From Aeromonas bivalvium (lineage in GTDB: Bacteria; Pseudomonadota; Gammaproteobacteria; Enterobacterales; Aeromonadaceae), in contig NZ_CDBT01000004.1 in NCBI RefSeq assembly GCF_000819765.1, positions 10,403 to 71,188 of the forward strand: DNA of 60,786 nt, in the 5' to 3' direction. This document shows positions 8,586 to 17,553 of this stretch, one piece after another (positions within the stretch are counted from its first letter, which is position 1; every line of letters begins with the position of its first letter). The notes below the pieces were generated by a model. The model was not told the origin of the DNA. It ran no database searches and was given only the letters and a program-made list of their open reading frames with translations. A program made the translations under genes and the position numbers.

Positions 8586-10049
8586 ATGCTCAGGATTGCC
8601 AAAGAAGCGCTGACCTTCGACGATGTACTGTTGGTTCCAGCACACTCCACTGTTCTTCCGAATACCGCCGACCTGCGTACCAAGCTCACGTCTGCTATCT
8701 CCCTGAATATCCCGATGATTTCCGCTGCCATGGACACAGTGACCGAAGCCCGTCTGGCTATCGCACTGGCCCAGGAAGGCGGCATCGGCTTCATTCACAA
8801 GAACATGTCCATCGAGCAGCAGGCTGCCGAAGTGCGCAAGGTCAAGAAGTACGAGAGCGGCGTGGTCTCCGACCCCGTCACCGTACGCCCTGACATGACC
8901 ATCGCCCAGATCAAGGAGCTGAGCCACAAGAACGGTTTCGCCGGTTACCCCGTGGTGACTGACGGCAACCAGCTGGTGGGCATCATCACCGGCCGTGATG
9001 TGCGCTTCGTGATCGATCTCTCCCAGACCGTTGAACAGATCATGACCCAGAAGGATCGTCTGGTCACCGTGCGTGAAGGGGCCCCTCGCGAAGAGGTGGT
9101 TGCCTTGATGCAAAAGCACCGCATCGAGAAGGTGCTGGTGGTCAACGCCGACTTCAAGTTGAAGGGCATGATCACCGTCAAAGACTTCCAGAAAGCCGAG
9201 CGCAAGCCGAACGCCTGCAAAGACGAGCGCGGCCGTCTGCGGGTCGGTGCCGCCGTCGGTGCCGGTGCCGGCAACGAAGAGCGTGTCGCCGCCCTGGTGG
9301 AAGCCGGTGTGGACGTGCTGCTGATTGACTCCTCCCATGGCCACTCCCAGGGCGTGCTGGATCGCATCAAGGCGACCCGTGAAGCCTACCCGGATCTGCA
9401 AATCATCGGCGGCAACGTCGCCACCGCCGCCGGTGCCAAGGCGCTGGTCGCCGCCGGCGTCAACGCGGTCAAGGTCGGTATCGGCCCGGGCTCCATCTGC
9501 ACTACCCGTATCGTGACCGGTGTGGGCGTGCCCCAGATCACCGCCATCTCCGACGCCGTGGACGCCCTGGAAGGCACCGGCGTGCCCGTGATTGCCGATG
9601 GTGGCATCCGCTTCTCCGGTGACGTGGCCAAGGCCATCGCCGCAGGTGCAAGCTGCGTCATGGTGGGCTCCATGTTCGCCGGTACCGAAGAGGCGCCGGG
9701 CGAGATCGAGCTCTACCAGGGCCGCTCCTTCAAGTCCTACCGCGGCATGGGGTCCCTCGGCGCCATGTCCAAGGGCTCCAGCGACCGTTACTTCCAGACC
9801 GACAACGCCGCCGACAAGCTGGTGCCGGAAGGGATCGAAGGGCGTGTGCCGTACAAGGGCCGCCTCAAGGAGATCATCCACCAGCAGATGGGCGGCCTGC
9901 GCTCCTCCATGGGCCTGACCGGCAGCGCCACCATCGACGACATGCGCACCAAGGCCGAGTTCGTGCGCATCTCGGGCGCCGGGATGAAAGAGTCCCACGT
10001 CCACGACGTGACCATTACCAAAGAAGCCCCCAACTACCGGATGGGCTGA
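8586..10049 (+). CDS. guaB: IMP dehydrogenase
   Basis: 487 residues. It oxidises IMP to XMP with NAD, the committed step of GMP synthesis. The catalytic loop [11 protein letters not shown] places the active-site cysteine at 305, as in E. coli. Two CBS domains occupy about 93-205 within the TIM barrel, and GGIRFSGD and the GMGSLGAM flap follow. Length equals the usual 487-488. Start ATG 8586 is preceded by GGTGAGA. It is transcribed with guaA, 84 bases downstream, with a hairpin in the gap that may cause partial termination. Confidence 0.97.
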   Translation: MLRIAKEALTFDDVLLVPAHSTVLPNTADLRTKLTSAISLNIPMISAAMDTVTEARLAIALAQEGGIGFIHKNMSIEQQAAEVRKVKKYESGVVSDPVTVRPDMTIAQIKELSHKNGFAGYPVVTDGNQLVGIITGRDVRFVIDLSQTVEQIMTQKDRLVTVREGAPREEVVALMQKHRIEKVLVVNADFKLKGMITVKDFQKAERKPNACKDERGRLRVGAAVGAGAGNEERVAALVEAGVDVLLIDSSHGHSQGVLDRIKATREAYPDLQIIGGNVATAAGAKALVAAGVNAVKVGIGPGSICTTRIVTGVGVPQITAISDAVDALEGTGVPVIADGGIRFSGDVAKAIAAGASCVMVGSMFAGTEEAPGEIELYQGRSFKSYRGMGSLGAMSKGSSDRYFQTDNAADKLVPEGIEGRVPYKGRLKEIIHQQMGGLRSSMGLTGSATIDDMRTKAEFVRISGAGMKESHVHDVTITKEAPNYRMG

Positions 10050-10050
10050 T

Positions 10051-10077
10051 AAAACGGGGCCCTGCGCCCCGTTTTTC
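10051..10077 (+). terminator. Hairpin between guaB and guaA
   Basis: AACGGGGC / GCCCCGTT stem, CCTGC loop, then TTT. Probably attenuates rather than stops guaBA transcription, since guaA follows without an obvious strong promoter. Confidence 0.65.
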
Positions 10078-10133
10078 CACCATTTTTTTATCCCGTGCTT
10101 TTTGTGACAACATCAGCCTGATGCAGGAATAAA

Positions 10134-11723
10134 ATGACTAAAGACATTCACGCCCACCGTATCCTTATCCTGGATTTTGGTTCCCAGTACACCCAGCTCA
10201 TCGCCCGTCGCGTCCGTGAAATCGGCGTCTACTGCGAGCTGTGGGCCTGGGACGTAACCGAAGAGCAGATCCGCGAATTCAATCCGAGCGGCATCATCCT
10301 CTCCGGCGGCCCGGAATCCGTGACCGAGGCGGGCAGCCCGCGCGCCCCCGAGTACGTGTTCAACGCCGGCGTGCCGGTGTTCGGCATCTGCTACGGCATG
10401 CAGACCATGTCCGAGCAGCTCGGCGGCAAGGTGCAGTCCTCCAACCTGCGTGAATTCGGTTATGCCCAGGTCGAAGTGCTGGGCCACTCCGGCAAGACCA
10501 GTGCCCTCTTGCGCAACATCGAAGATGCCATCGCCGACAACGGCAATGCCCTGCTGGATGTCTGGATGAGCCACGGCGACAAGGTCACCGAGATCCCGGC
10601 TGGCTTCACCACCATCGCCCAGACCGCGACCTGCCCCCATGCCGCCATGGCCGACGAAGCCAAGCGCTTCTACGGCGTGCAGTTCCACCCGGAAGTGACC
10701 CACACCCGTCAGGGCGCCCGCATGCTGGAGCACTTCGTCAAGGACATCTGCGGCTGCGAGTGCCTCTGGACCCCGGCCACCATCATCGACGACGCCGTTG
10801 CCCGCATCCGCGAGCAGGTGGGTGACGACGAGGTGATCCTGGGCCTCTCCGGCGGCGTGGACTCCTCCGTGGTCGCCATGCTGGTGCACCGCGCCATCGG
10901 CGATCGCCTGACCTGTGTCTTCGTCGACAACGGCCTGCTGCGCCTGAACGAAGGCCAGCAGGTGATGGACATGTTCGGCGATCACTTCGGCCTGAACATC
11001 ATCAAGGTCGACGCCGAAGAGCGCTTTCTCTCTGCTCTCGCGGGCATCGACGAGCCGGAAGCCAAGCGCAAGACCATAGGCCGCGTCTTCGTCGAGGTGT
11101 TCGACGACGAAGCGAAAAAGCTGAAAAACGCCCGCTGGCTGGCGCAAGGCACCATCTACCCGGACGTCATCGAATCCGCTGCCAGCAAGACCGGCAAGGC
11201 CCATGTCATCAAGTCCCACCACAACGTCGGCGGCCTGCCGGAAGAGATGAAGATGGGTCTGGTGGAGCCCCTGCGCGAGCTGTTCAAGGACGAAGTGCGC
11301 CGCGTCGGCCTCGAACTCGGCCTGCCCTACGACATGCTCTACCGTCACCCCTTCCCGGGTCCGGGTCTGGGTGTGCGCGTCCTCGGCGAAGTGAAGAAAG
11401 AGTACTGCGACTTGCTGCGCAAGGCTGACGCCATTTTCATCGAAGAGCTGCGCAAAGCAGACCTTTACAACCAGGTCAGCCAGGCGTTCGCCGTCTTCCT
11501 GCCGGTGCGCTCCGTCGGCGTCATGGGCGATGGCCGCAAGTACGACTGGGTCATTGCGCTTCGCGCCGTCGAGACCATCGACTTCATGACCGCCCACTGG
11601 GCTCACCTGCCGTACGACTTCCTCGGCCACGTGTCGAACCGCATCATCAACGAGATCAACGGCATCTCCCGCGTGGTGTACGACGTCTCCGGCAAGCCGC
11701 CCGCAACCATCGAATGGGAATAA
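10134..11723 (+). CDS. guaA: GMP synthase (glutamine-hydrolysing)
   Basis: 529 residues. It converts XMP to GMP using ATP and glutamine. The N-terminal class I amidotransferase domain has the nucleophile in FGICYGMQ (Cys86) and partners in QFHPEVTHT. The central ATP-pyrophosphatase P-loop [11 protein letters not shown] lies near 237-247, and the C-terminal dimerisation domain has [15 protein letters not shown] and ends KPPATIEWE, the invariant family terminus. Shine-Dalgarno GCAGGAA precedes the ATG. The 3' end of guaA is a known integration hotspot for genomic islands in enterobacteria; here an AT-rich accessory gene follows, but I see no repeated guaA end. Confidence 0.97.
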   Translation: MTKDIHAHRILILDFGSQYTQLIARRVREIGVYCELWAWDVTEEQIREFNPSGIILSGGPESVTEAGSPRAPEYVFNAGVPVFGICYGMQTMSEQLGGKVQSSNLREFGYAQVEVLGHSGKTSALLRNIEDAIADNGNALLDVWMSHGDKVTEIPAGFTTIAQTATCPHAAMADEAKRFYGVQFHPEVTHTRQGARMLEHFVKDICGCECLWTPATIIDDAVARIREQVGDDEVILGLSGGVDSSVVAMLVHRAIGDRLTCVFVDNGLLRLNEGQQVMDMFGDHFGLNIIKVDAEERFLSALAGIDEPEAKRKTIGRVFVEVFDDEAKKLKNARWLAQGTIYPDVIESAASKTGKAHVIKSHHNVGGLPEEMKMGLVEPLRELFKDEVRRVGLELGLPYDMLYRHPFPGPGLGVRVLGEVKKEYCDLLRKADAIFIEELRKADLYNQVSQAFAVFLPVRSVGVMGDGRKYDWVIALRAVETIDFMTAHWAHLPYDFLGHVSNRIINEINGISRVVYDVSGKPPATIEWE

Positions 11724-11760
11724 GCGGCTAACGCTTTCCTGCCGATAACGCAAAACTGTC

Positions 11761-11790
11761 AAAAAGGCGCCCTTGAGGCGCCTTTTCTTT
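11761..11790 (+). terminator. guaA intrinsic terminator
   Basis: AAAAGGCGCC..GGCGCCTTTT-type stem around a TTGA loop followed by CTTTTT, 38 bases after the guaA stop. Confidence 0.85.
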
Positions 11791-12333
11791 TTCCAATCGT
11801 TTGCGAGAAAATTTTGCTCCTGGAGAAGGGGGTGAGGGCTCTGTTGCCAACGTTGTCGTGGTGAGTGCCCGAGTCGATCGGGAGAGTGTCTCGGACTTGC
11901 AAGAACGCGTTGCATTGGTGCCTTGCTATGGCGTTGCTAGTGGGACCCTAGGTGTATTTCATCACAAATTTGTTGATGTCCGACCAGGGGCTTGTGGAAG
12001 GTGCTTCAAGTCCAGGAGCGCTTGCTGTCACGCAGTTGGTGGGCGAGTGACTTCTTGCTGGCCCAAGACGCTATCAAGAGGGCTTTCTTCCAGCAAACAG
12101 TCTTCAGTGTGGATGATCTTGTTTTATCAACGGGTCGAAGGAGCCACAGGACATAGGATGCCCACGCTCCGCTGCACCACCGTACTCGAATTGGCTGTTC
12201 AACATCCTACCGAGAAGTGACAGGTGATAACGAGATCTGTACAGACAAGGATTAGCTCGATTAATGGAAAGATGGACATATCATTATTTTGTCTGCCGCA
12301 ATAAGCTTGTAAACCGTGTGTAGTTCAGTTGAA
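11791..12333. other. 543-bp stretch between guaA and the ATPase island gene, nothing recognised
   Basis: No open frame here resembles a known protein. On the - strand several short frames (for example one around 12110-12220) look vaguely protein-like but are broken, which would fit a decayed gene. Composition shifts from genome-like to AT-rich after about 12220, which I take as the left edge of the accessory block. Confidence 0.4.
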
Positions 12334-12450
12334 ATGAATGAACTTCAAGGCGCCATCACAGAACTCCAACACCAAAGCATCACTATGTATAGGCTGTTGA
12401 ATGATGAAAATGACTTGAAAAATTTTCGTCTGTGTGTTTTCGATTTTTAA
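12334..12450 (+). CDS. Possible 38-residue small ORF just upstream of the KAP ATPase
   Basis: ATG to TAA, 39 codons, with a plausible soluble composition (MNELQGAITELQ..., ending FRLCVFDF). Its stop lies 22 bases before the ATPase ATG. There is no convincing Shine-Dalgarno; a GTG six codons upstream is an alternative start. It could be a small partner protein, a translated leader, or chance. I do not recognise it. Confidence 0.25.
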   Translation: MNELQGAITELQHQSITMYRLLNDENDLKNFRLCVFDF

Positions 12451-12472
12451 GGGGGCGTTAATTCCGTATCAT

Positions 12473-15400
12473 ATGATAAAGACAATCACTTCTCTAACAC
12501 GCAGGCTTGCTAGTCGCCTTGATAGGCTAGTGTCTTGGATGGAAAGTAAAGACCGCTCTGCCAACATTCCATCTAAGTTCGTGGATCTTGCGCCCACTGA
12601 TGAGGCAGACAAGACTGGCGTATATTCCGAAGCGATTCTGTTTGCTACAAACAATAGGAAGGTCTCCAACATTGCTCTAACTGGTCCTTATGGCTCAGGA
12701 AAGAGTAGTATTATCCAATCTTTCTTACTGAAATATCGGCGGCCTGCACTTCATATTTCGCTGGCTTCGTTCGTTCCCGAGACAGATTCGGAGGGAGGGA
12801 AGGTGAGCCGCCAAGAGATTGAGAGGAGTATTCTGCAGCAGATGCTGTATGGGGCTGATGCAAACAGACTTCCGCTGTCACGATTTAAAAGAATCCAGTC
12901 TCCAAGTGCATTGGCTATATTTAAATCTTTCTTCATAATGCTTGGTATTTTCTCGCTTTGGTACGTTATTCATCAGCGAGAGTATATTATAAGTGGCACT
13001 TACTTCACTCCATTCGAAATCAGCAATGGCATAAATCTTGTCGTTTTTACTCTCGCGGTAGTATTTTTCTGGGGGGCGCTGCATCATTTTTATGTTGCTA
13101 GCTTCGGACTGTCACTAAAAAGCATCTCGTTAAAAGACATTGAAATAAAGCCAGCATGCGATGACCAAACCTCCATACTAAATAGGCACCTAGATGAAAT
13201 TGTCTATTTTTTCCAATCAACGAATTACGATCTTGTGATTATTGAAGATCTAGATCGATTTGACAACGCAGACATCTTTGTAACGCTACGTGAGATTAAT
13301 AGCCTAGTAAACGAGAATGCTGGTGTGAAACGCACCATCAGATTCCTCTATGCCCTGCGCGACGACATGTTTGCCAATACAGATAGAACAAAATTCTTCG
13401 AATTCATTATACCTGTCATACCGATCATCAACACATCGAATTCGATTGATATGGTATTGGCGCAAGGAAAGAGACTTGATCTCGATGGGTGCCTTGAACG
13501 GCAATTTCTGAGAGAGGTATCACGATATCTGAATGATCTTAGGTTGATTCAAAATATATTTAATGAATACGCTATTTATGTGGCTAACCTGGAGGCCGAT
13601 GGAGAAATTCTTCTCGATGCTAATAAGCTTCTCGCGGTCTTGATCTATAAGAATGTCTATCCAAGGGATTTTGAGAAGCTACACCGTGGCACAGGCAATC
13701 TTGCTGAAATATTGAGCCTGAAAGATAAATTAATTGAGTTAGGTGAAACCGCCTATAGGGTTGAAATTACTGAAATCGAAAGGCAGTTTGAATTTTTCGA
13801 GCGACAAACACCCTCTAACCTAAGAGAGTTACGGCAAATATATGCTATGGCTCTGGTAGAGAAGCTTCCGGCGAATGCAGCGTACGTCAGTGAGAATCAG
13901 CAAGCTTGGATTGAACTTCCTAATTTGGCCAGCAACGATGCATTCGAACAGTTGATAGATGCTTCACGTATATACTACCACACCAATAATGGTTACTCCC
14001 AAGCAATCAATATTTCAACATTACAAAGTGAAGTGGACTCTCAGAGATCCTATCTGCAACGCAAAGTGGAAATTGAAGGAAAGTCGATTTATTTCAGGAA
14101 CAAAGGCTTGCACCGGATATACGACTTAAAATCAAAAATTGCAACGCTTCGCACAACGAAGCTCCATGAGTTGTTGCGCTTGGGGACTGATAATGTGCAG
14201 GATGTCTTCGATAATTTCGGAGAAAACGGGGAGCTTGCCCGTTTCCTTATATTGGAAGGCCATCTCGATGATACCTACTACCAATACACGTCACTCTTTC
14301 ACTCAGGCCGATTGTCACCTAATGATAATAAGTATCTGATTCAGATTCGAGCATTTATCCCCCCCGTTCCAGTTTTTCCAATCGATAATCCACATGAAGT
14401 TATTGCAGCTATGCGAGATGAGGACTTCCGGCAAAACTATATCTTGAACGTTAAACTAGTTGATTGTCTCCTGAGCGATCGGGGTCGTTACCACAACCAG
14501 CTGCAGAAGCTTTTCGGGTTCCTTTCAACAGAGTTCGAGAGCTGCGAAGATTTCTTTGATATTTATTACTCGAGTGGCCACGATGTTGTAGGGCTACTTT
14601 CGGGGCTGGCCAATATTTGGAAGGGTCTTGTCCCTGCAGCCATTGAGAGCTCCAATAATATTTCCCACGCAACCCAACTAGTTTCTAGCCTGCCTGAAAG
14701 GCAGCTCGAAGAGCTGGCAAAAAGTTTCGAAGAACTACCTGTATTTGTTTCGGATAACCTCCCCGAAATTTTGATCAATTCACCTGAACTTGCACCAGAA
14801 CGTCTTGTATGTCTTGGCTTTGATGTCAAAAATCTGGCCGCAATCAAAGAACATTTTGAGATTGTACGCGCTATGTTCGAGAAGGGGCGCTTCGAACTTA
14901 CCATCGACAATCTGGAGTACATCTATCAAGCCATTTTGGGAGAGAACGATCTCGAGCAGCTACGTGAGAGAAACTTTACAGCTATACGTTCGACGAATAA
15001 CGCAACCTTAATGACGCGGATCGAACGTGATTTCGAACGCTACCTACATGATATCCTTGTGGTGCTTGAAGGGAATTCAAAGGAGGATGCCTCGACTATT
15101 CTTGCCGTTATGCACCATGAAGGACTTGATCAGGATGATCTACTGAAATTTCTTGAACGACAGACGACCTTGTTGCCAACGCTAGCGGATGTTCCCGAGA
15201 TATTGCACGCAACACTGTTCAAGTTACGTTTGATCGAGCCAACTTGGCTGAATTGTCTATTTTTTATAGAAAGTAAAGAATTCGTGGCGGAGAGTTTAAT
15301 AGGGTATCTTGATCAAGATACTGTCCGTACAGCTCTCCTGAAACAGACTATTCCTAGTGACGATGATTCACAGAAACTGCGTTGCTTCCTCTTCAATGCC

Positions 15401-16084
15401 GGCTCTTTGTCTGACTCCGCCTATAAAGAATATATTCATGCTCTACCAAAGCCGTTCACAGAACTACCAGAAGGATTTGCACCTGCAAAGCTTCGCATTC
15501 TGATTGATGAAGGTAAAATTATCTTCAGTAATGAGAGTCTTGATGCACTCGCTGATAACAAAGATCTACAGGTTTTATTTGTAGCAGCAAACATCAATAC
15601 ATACCTTGAAGAGCCAGACGAGTTCGACCTCGATGATGATTTTAGAGAAAATCTTCTTTGCGCTGAAATTGATAATAAAGCCAAGCTTGGGATTATGGAT
15701 TTGATGGATCTGGAGTTACTTGTGAACCACCCTGAACGATCGGCTCTCATCGGTAAAATTATTAACAGTACTGATGCCAACTTATCCAATATCGATAGTG
15801 GTATTGCTCAATCCTTAATCATTAACTCCATGCCTGTTGCGACGAAAATTTCACTCTTTAATAAATATCATTCTCTTATGACGGATAGCGAAGTACGTTT
15901 TGTCTTAGAAAACCTACCTAAGCCATATTCGGAAATAAAAGTCGGCTATATTACGCCGGTATTGAAAAAAACTCCTGAGAATCAGGCTCTTGTCATATGG
16001 CTTGACTCAAGAAACATTATATCGTCTTGGCGTGAGAGCCCTATCTTCACTGACGAGATAAGAGTGAATCTTTATAGGCGCTGA
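12473..16084 (+). CDS. KAP/YobI-type P-loop NTPase with membrane insert (candidate defence ATPase)
   Basis: 1203 residues from the ATG at 12473; an in-frame GTG at 12434 would add 13, and neither start has a good Shine-Dalgarno. The P-loop GPYGSGKSS is at 71-79. Two hydrophobic helices (about 150-166 and 187-207) are inserted before Walker B, YDLVIIEDLDRFDN at 252-265, and RFLYALRDDMF at 290-300 looks like the sensor/arginine element. A membrane insert between Walker A and B plus a D-L-D-R Walker B defines KAP-type NTPases, which include F-plasmid PifA (T7 exclusion) and the YobI group. The remaining ~850 residues are a long helical, repeat-like, Asp/Glu/Leu-rich region with no motif I know, probably sensor or scaffold. 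Codon use and composition are much AT-richer than all neighbours, indicating transfer. Partner genes are not evident. Confidence 0.72.
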   Translation: MIKTITSLTRRLASRLDRLVSWMESKDRSANIPSKFVDLAPTDEADKTGVYSEAILFATNNRKVSNIALTGPYGSGKSSIIQSFLLKYRRPALHISLASFVPETDSEGGKVSRQEIERSILQQMLYGADANRLPLSRFKRIQSPSALAIFKSFFIMLGIFSLWYVIHQREYIISGTYFTPFEISNGINLVVFTLAVVFFWGALHHFYVASFGLSLKSISLKDIEIKPACDDQTSILNRHLDEIVYFFQSTNYDLVIIEDLDRFDNADIFVTLREINSLVNENAGVKRTIRFLYALRDDMFANTDRTKFFEFIIPVIPIINTSNSIDMVLAQGKRLDLDGCLERQFLREVSRYLNDLRLIQNIFNEYAIYVANLEADGEILLDANKLLAVLIYKNVYPRDFEKLHRGTGNLAEILSLKDKLIELGETAYRVEITEIERQFEFFERQTPSNLRELRQIYAMALVEKLPANAAYVSENQQAWIELPNLASNDAFEQLIDASRIYYHTNNGYSQAINISTLQSEVDSQRSYLQRKVEIEGKSIYFRNKGLHRIYDLKSKIATLRTTKLHELLRLGTDNVQDVFDNFGENGELARFLILEGHLDDTYYQYTSLFHSGRLSPNDNKYLIQIRAFIPPVPVFPIDNPHEVIAAMRDEDFRQNYILNVKLVDCLLSDRGRYHNQLQKLFGFLSTEFESCEDFFDIYYSSGHDVVGLLSGLANIWKGLVPAAIESSNNISHATQLVSSLPERQLEELAKSFEELPVFVSDNLPEILINSPELAPERLVCLGFDVKNLAAIKEHFEIVRAMFEKGRFELTIDNLEYIYQAILGENDLEQLRERNFTAIRSTNNATLMTRIERDFERYLHDILVVLEGNSKEDASTILAVMHHEGLDQDDLLKFLERQTTLLPTLADVPEILHATLFKLRLIEPTWLNCLFFIESKEFVAESLIGYLDQDTVRTALLKQTIPSDDDSQKLRCFLFNAGSLSDSAYKEYIHALPKPFTELPEGFAPAKLRILIDEGKIIFSNESLDALADNKDLQVLFVAANINTYLEEPDEFDLDDDFRENLLCAEIDNKAKLGIMDLMDLELLVNHPERSALIGKIINSTDANLSNIDSGIAQSLIINSMPVATKISLFNKYHSLMTDSEVRFVLENLPKPYSEIKVGYITPVLKKTPENQALVIWLDSRNIISSWRESPIFTDEIRVNLYRR

Positions 16085-16115
16085 TAAGAGAAAAGTCTGA
16101 TTATGGAATCGGGTG

Positions 16116-16400
16116 CTACTCATACCTCGCCGCTTCCCAGGCGTGTATCGCCTGTTTGCGGGTCTCGCCCCAGTGATAACCGCCGAGTTTGCCGTTTTGC
16201 TGAATGACCCTGTGGCAGGGGATCATCAAGGCGACGGGGTTGGCACCCACCGCCAGCCCCACGGCGCGGGCGGCCTTGGGGTTGCCGACGGCGCTTGCCA
16301 CCTGGGCGTAGCTCACCACCTTGGCTGGCGGGATCTCGAGCAGCGTCCGCCAGACGCTGATCTGTAAGTGGGCGCTGCTCACATGCAGGGAGATGGGGCG
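16116..16400 (-). pseudogene. Truncated second copy of the Ada-like methyltransferase 3' end
   Basis: The last ~95 codons of the methyltransferase gene at 17554-18381, including the active-site IPCHRV and the C-terminus AIHAWEAARYE, in the same orientation. It lacks the AraC half and the start of the methyltransferase domain. By my count about 15 substitutions and no indels over 283 aligned bases, several of them silent, so the copies are diverged relatives rather than a fresh duplication. A Met codon at 16382 opens an 88-codon frame, but no Shine-Dalgarno supports expression. Confidence 0.8.
16118..16400 (-). repeat. Direct repeat, copy 1 (partner 17556-17838)
   Basis: 283 bases, about 95% identical to 17556-17838 and without gaps. 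Homology stops abruptly at the sequence GGGGCG on one side and ACTCATACC on the other. The two copies bracket a 1.15-kb segment carrying the GNAT gene. Confidence 0.85.
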
Positions 16401-16590
16401 TTACCCTAACAACGAGTTCAAATCGCTCGCCTGCCTCACTGAGACTGGCTAAAATCCGCCCCTTAACCAAACGTGGGGGTTTGGCAATGGAAGCCGCATA
16501 GCTATGGGTCATTTCAGTCACGTTACCACCCGGGTCGGTGCACTTCTTTGCCGCTCAATGTTCATGGGATATCTGTTGGGGATGAATTAA

Positions 16591-17172
16591 GTGAAAGGAT
16601 CAGAAGAGAACGTAAACATCAGCCTCCTGGAGGCTGAGCCTGGCAGCCTTCCCGAGTTCAAGCTCGCCTTGCAGGATGCCTTTCGCGTGGCGGCAGAGGC
16701 AGACTTTGGACACCCACTTGAAGAGCCGATTCCGTCTGACGAAGATATTGAACAGTCATTCCACACCAAGGGGGCCGTTACATACTGGATCATGGCAGCC
16801 GAACAGCGTGTTGGTGGAGCCGTGTTAGTGATAGACCAGATGAGCGGTCGCAACTCCCTGTCATTCTTTTTCATCGCGACGAGCCAACAGAGCAAAGGCT
16901 TGGGCCTGAAAGCCTGGCATGCGATTGAAAAGGCGTTTCCTCTCACCAACGTCTGGGAAACGGTGACGCCATATTTTGAGAAACGGAATATTCACTTCTA
17001 CGTGAACAGATGTGGTTTCAAAATTGTCGATTTCTACAACAAATACCATCCAGATCCTCATCAGGTCTCACACCATCTTGATGGCAAAGGAGATGACGAT
17101 GAGATGTTCCGGTTTGAGAAAATAATGGAAGGTGCAAGTGCTGGTAAACGCGAAAGCCCACCCGGCGATTGA
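16591..17172 (+). CDS. GNAT family N-acetyltransferase
   Basis: 193 residues. The acetyl-CoA binding motif A appears as FFIATSQQSKGLGLKAW (Q-x-x-G-x-G) near 91-107, preceded by a beta strand SLSFFF and followed by beta strand/helix elements ending in the VNRCGFKIVDFY motif typical of GNAT C-termini. The acceptor substrate is unknown. Start GTG 16591 has a GGGG Shine-Dalgarno about eight bases upstream. The gene lies between two copies of the methyltransferase 3' end and next to the AT-rich ATPase gene, in a region that looks acquired. GNATs are common cargo of integron cassettes and islands. Confidence 0.8.
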   Translation: MKGSEENVNISLLEAEPGSLPEFKLALQDAFRVAAEADFGHPLEEPIPSDEDIEQSFHTKGAVTYWIMAAEQRVGGAVLVIDQMSGRNSLSFFFIATSQQSKGLGLKAWHAIEKAFPLTNVWETVTPYFEKRNIHFYVNRCGFKIVDFYNKYHPDPHQVSHHLDGKGDDDEMFRFEKIMEGASAGKRESPPGD

Positions 17173-17553
17173 CCCCGTTTGTTTCGCTCTCTATAGGCTG
17201 TGCGATACATACGTGCGGCCCACGTTGTTTCAAAGGTGAAGGCGGCTTTCGAAAAATAGACCAGGCCCAGGCGGTATCATTCGTCGCCACCCCTATCAGG
17301 GGAATACTCTCTCCATCCATGCCATGGGCGGTGCTTATGGCATCCTACGGGCTTGGTCAATCCGATGAGTGGTGGTCCGGATGGCCATCATGTTCCGTCT
17401 CCAACTCAACAAAAGGGGCGATCTGCGCCCCGATTCTTCTTATGTCCCCGCTTTATATCGCTGCATGCTCGTTCGGCGCTGCCTGATTGTCTGCTGACTC
17501 ACCACCAACACTTCAGTTTCTCCCTCATCAGGGCGAGCAGAAAAAGGCCACGT
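17173..17553 (+). other. 381-bp stretch after the GNAT gene
   Basis: No gene recognised. It contains a GGGGCG / CGCCCC hairpin at 17415-17431, after AAAA and followed by GATTCTTCTT, a moderate terminator for rightward transcription. The final ~70 bases before the Ada-like gene stop show no similarity to the bases flanking the truncated copy. Confidence 0.5.
17412..17440 (+). terminator. Moderate intrinsic terminator downstream of the GNAT gene
   Basis: 6-bp GC stem, ATCTG loop, then an interrupted T-tract. Confidence 0.5.

Noticed and set aside
10113..11915. A 600-codon - strand frame
   Set aside because: Antisense to guaA and runs through both flanking terminators.
11801..12220. 139-codon + strand frame after guaA, starting near GGCTCTGTTGCC which recalls IS6-type ends
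   Set aside because: No transposase motif in any frame and no matching inverted end; the resemblance is too short to call an insertion sequence.
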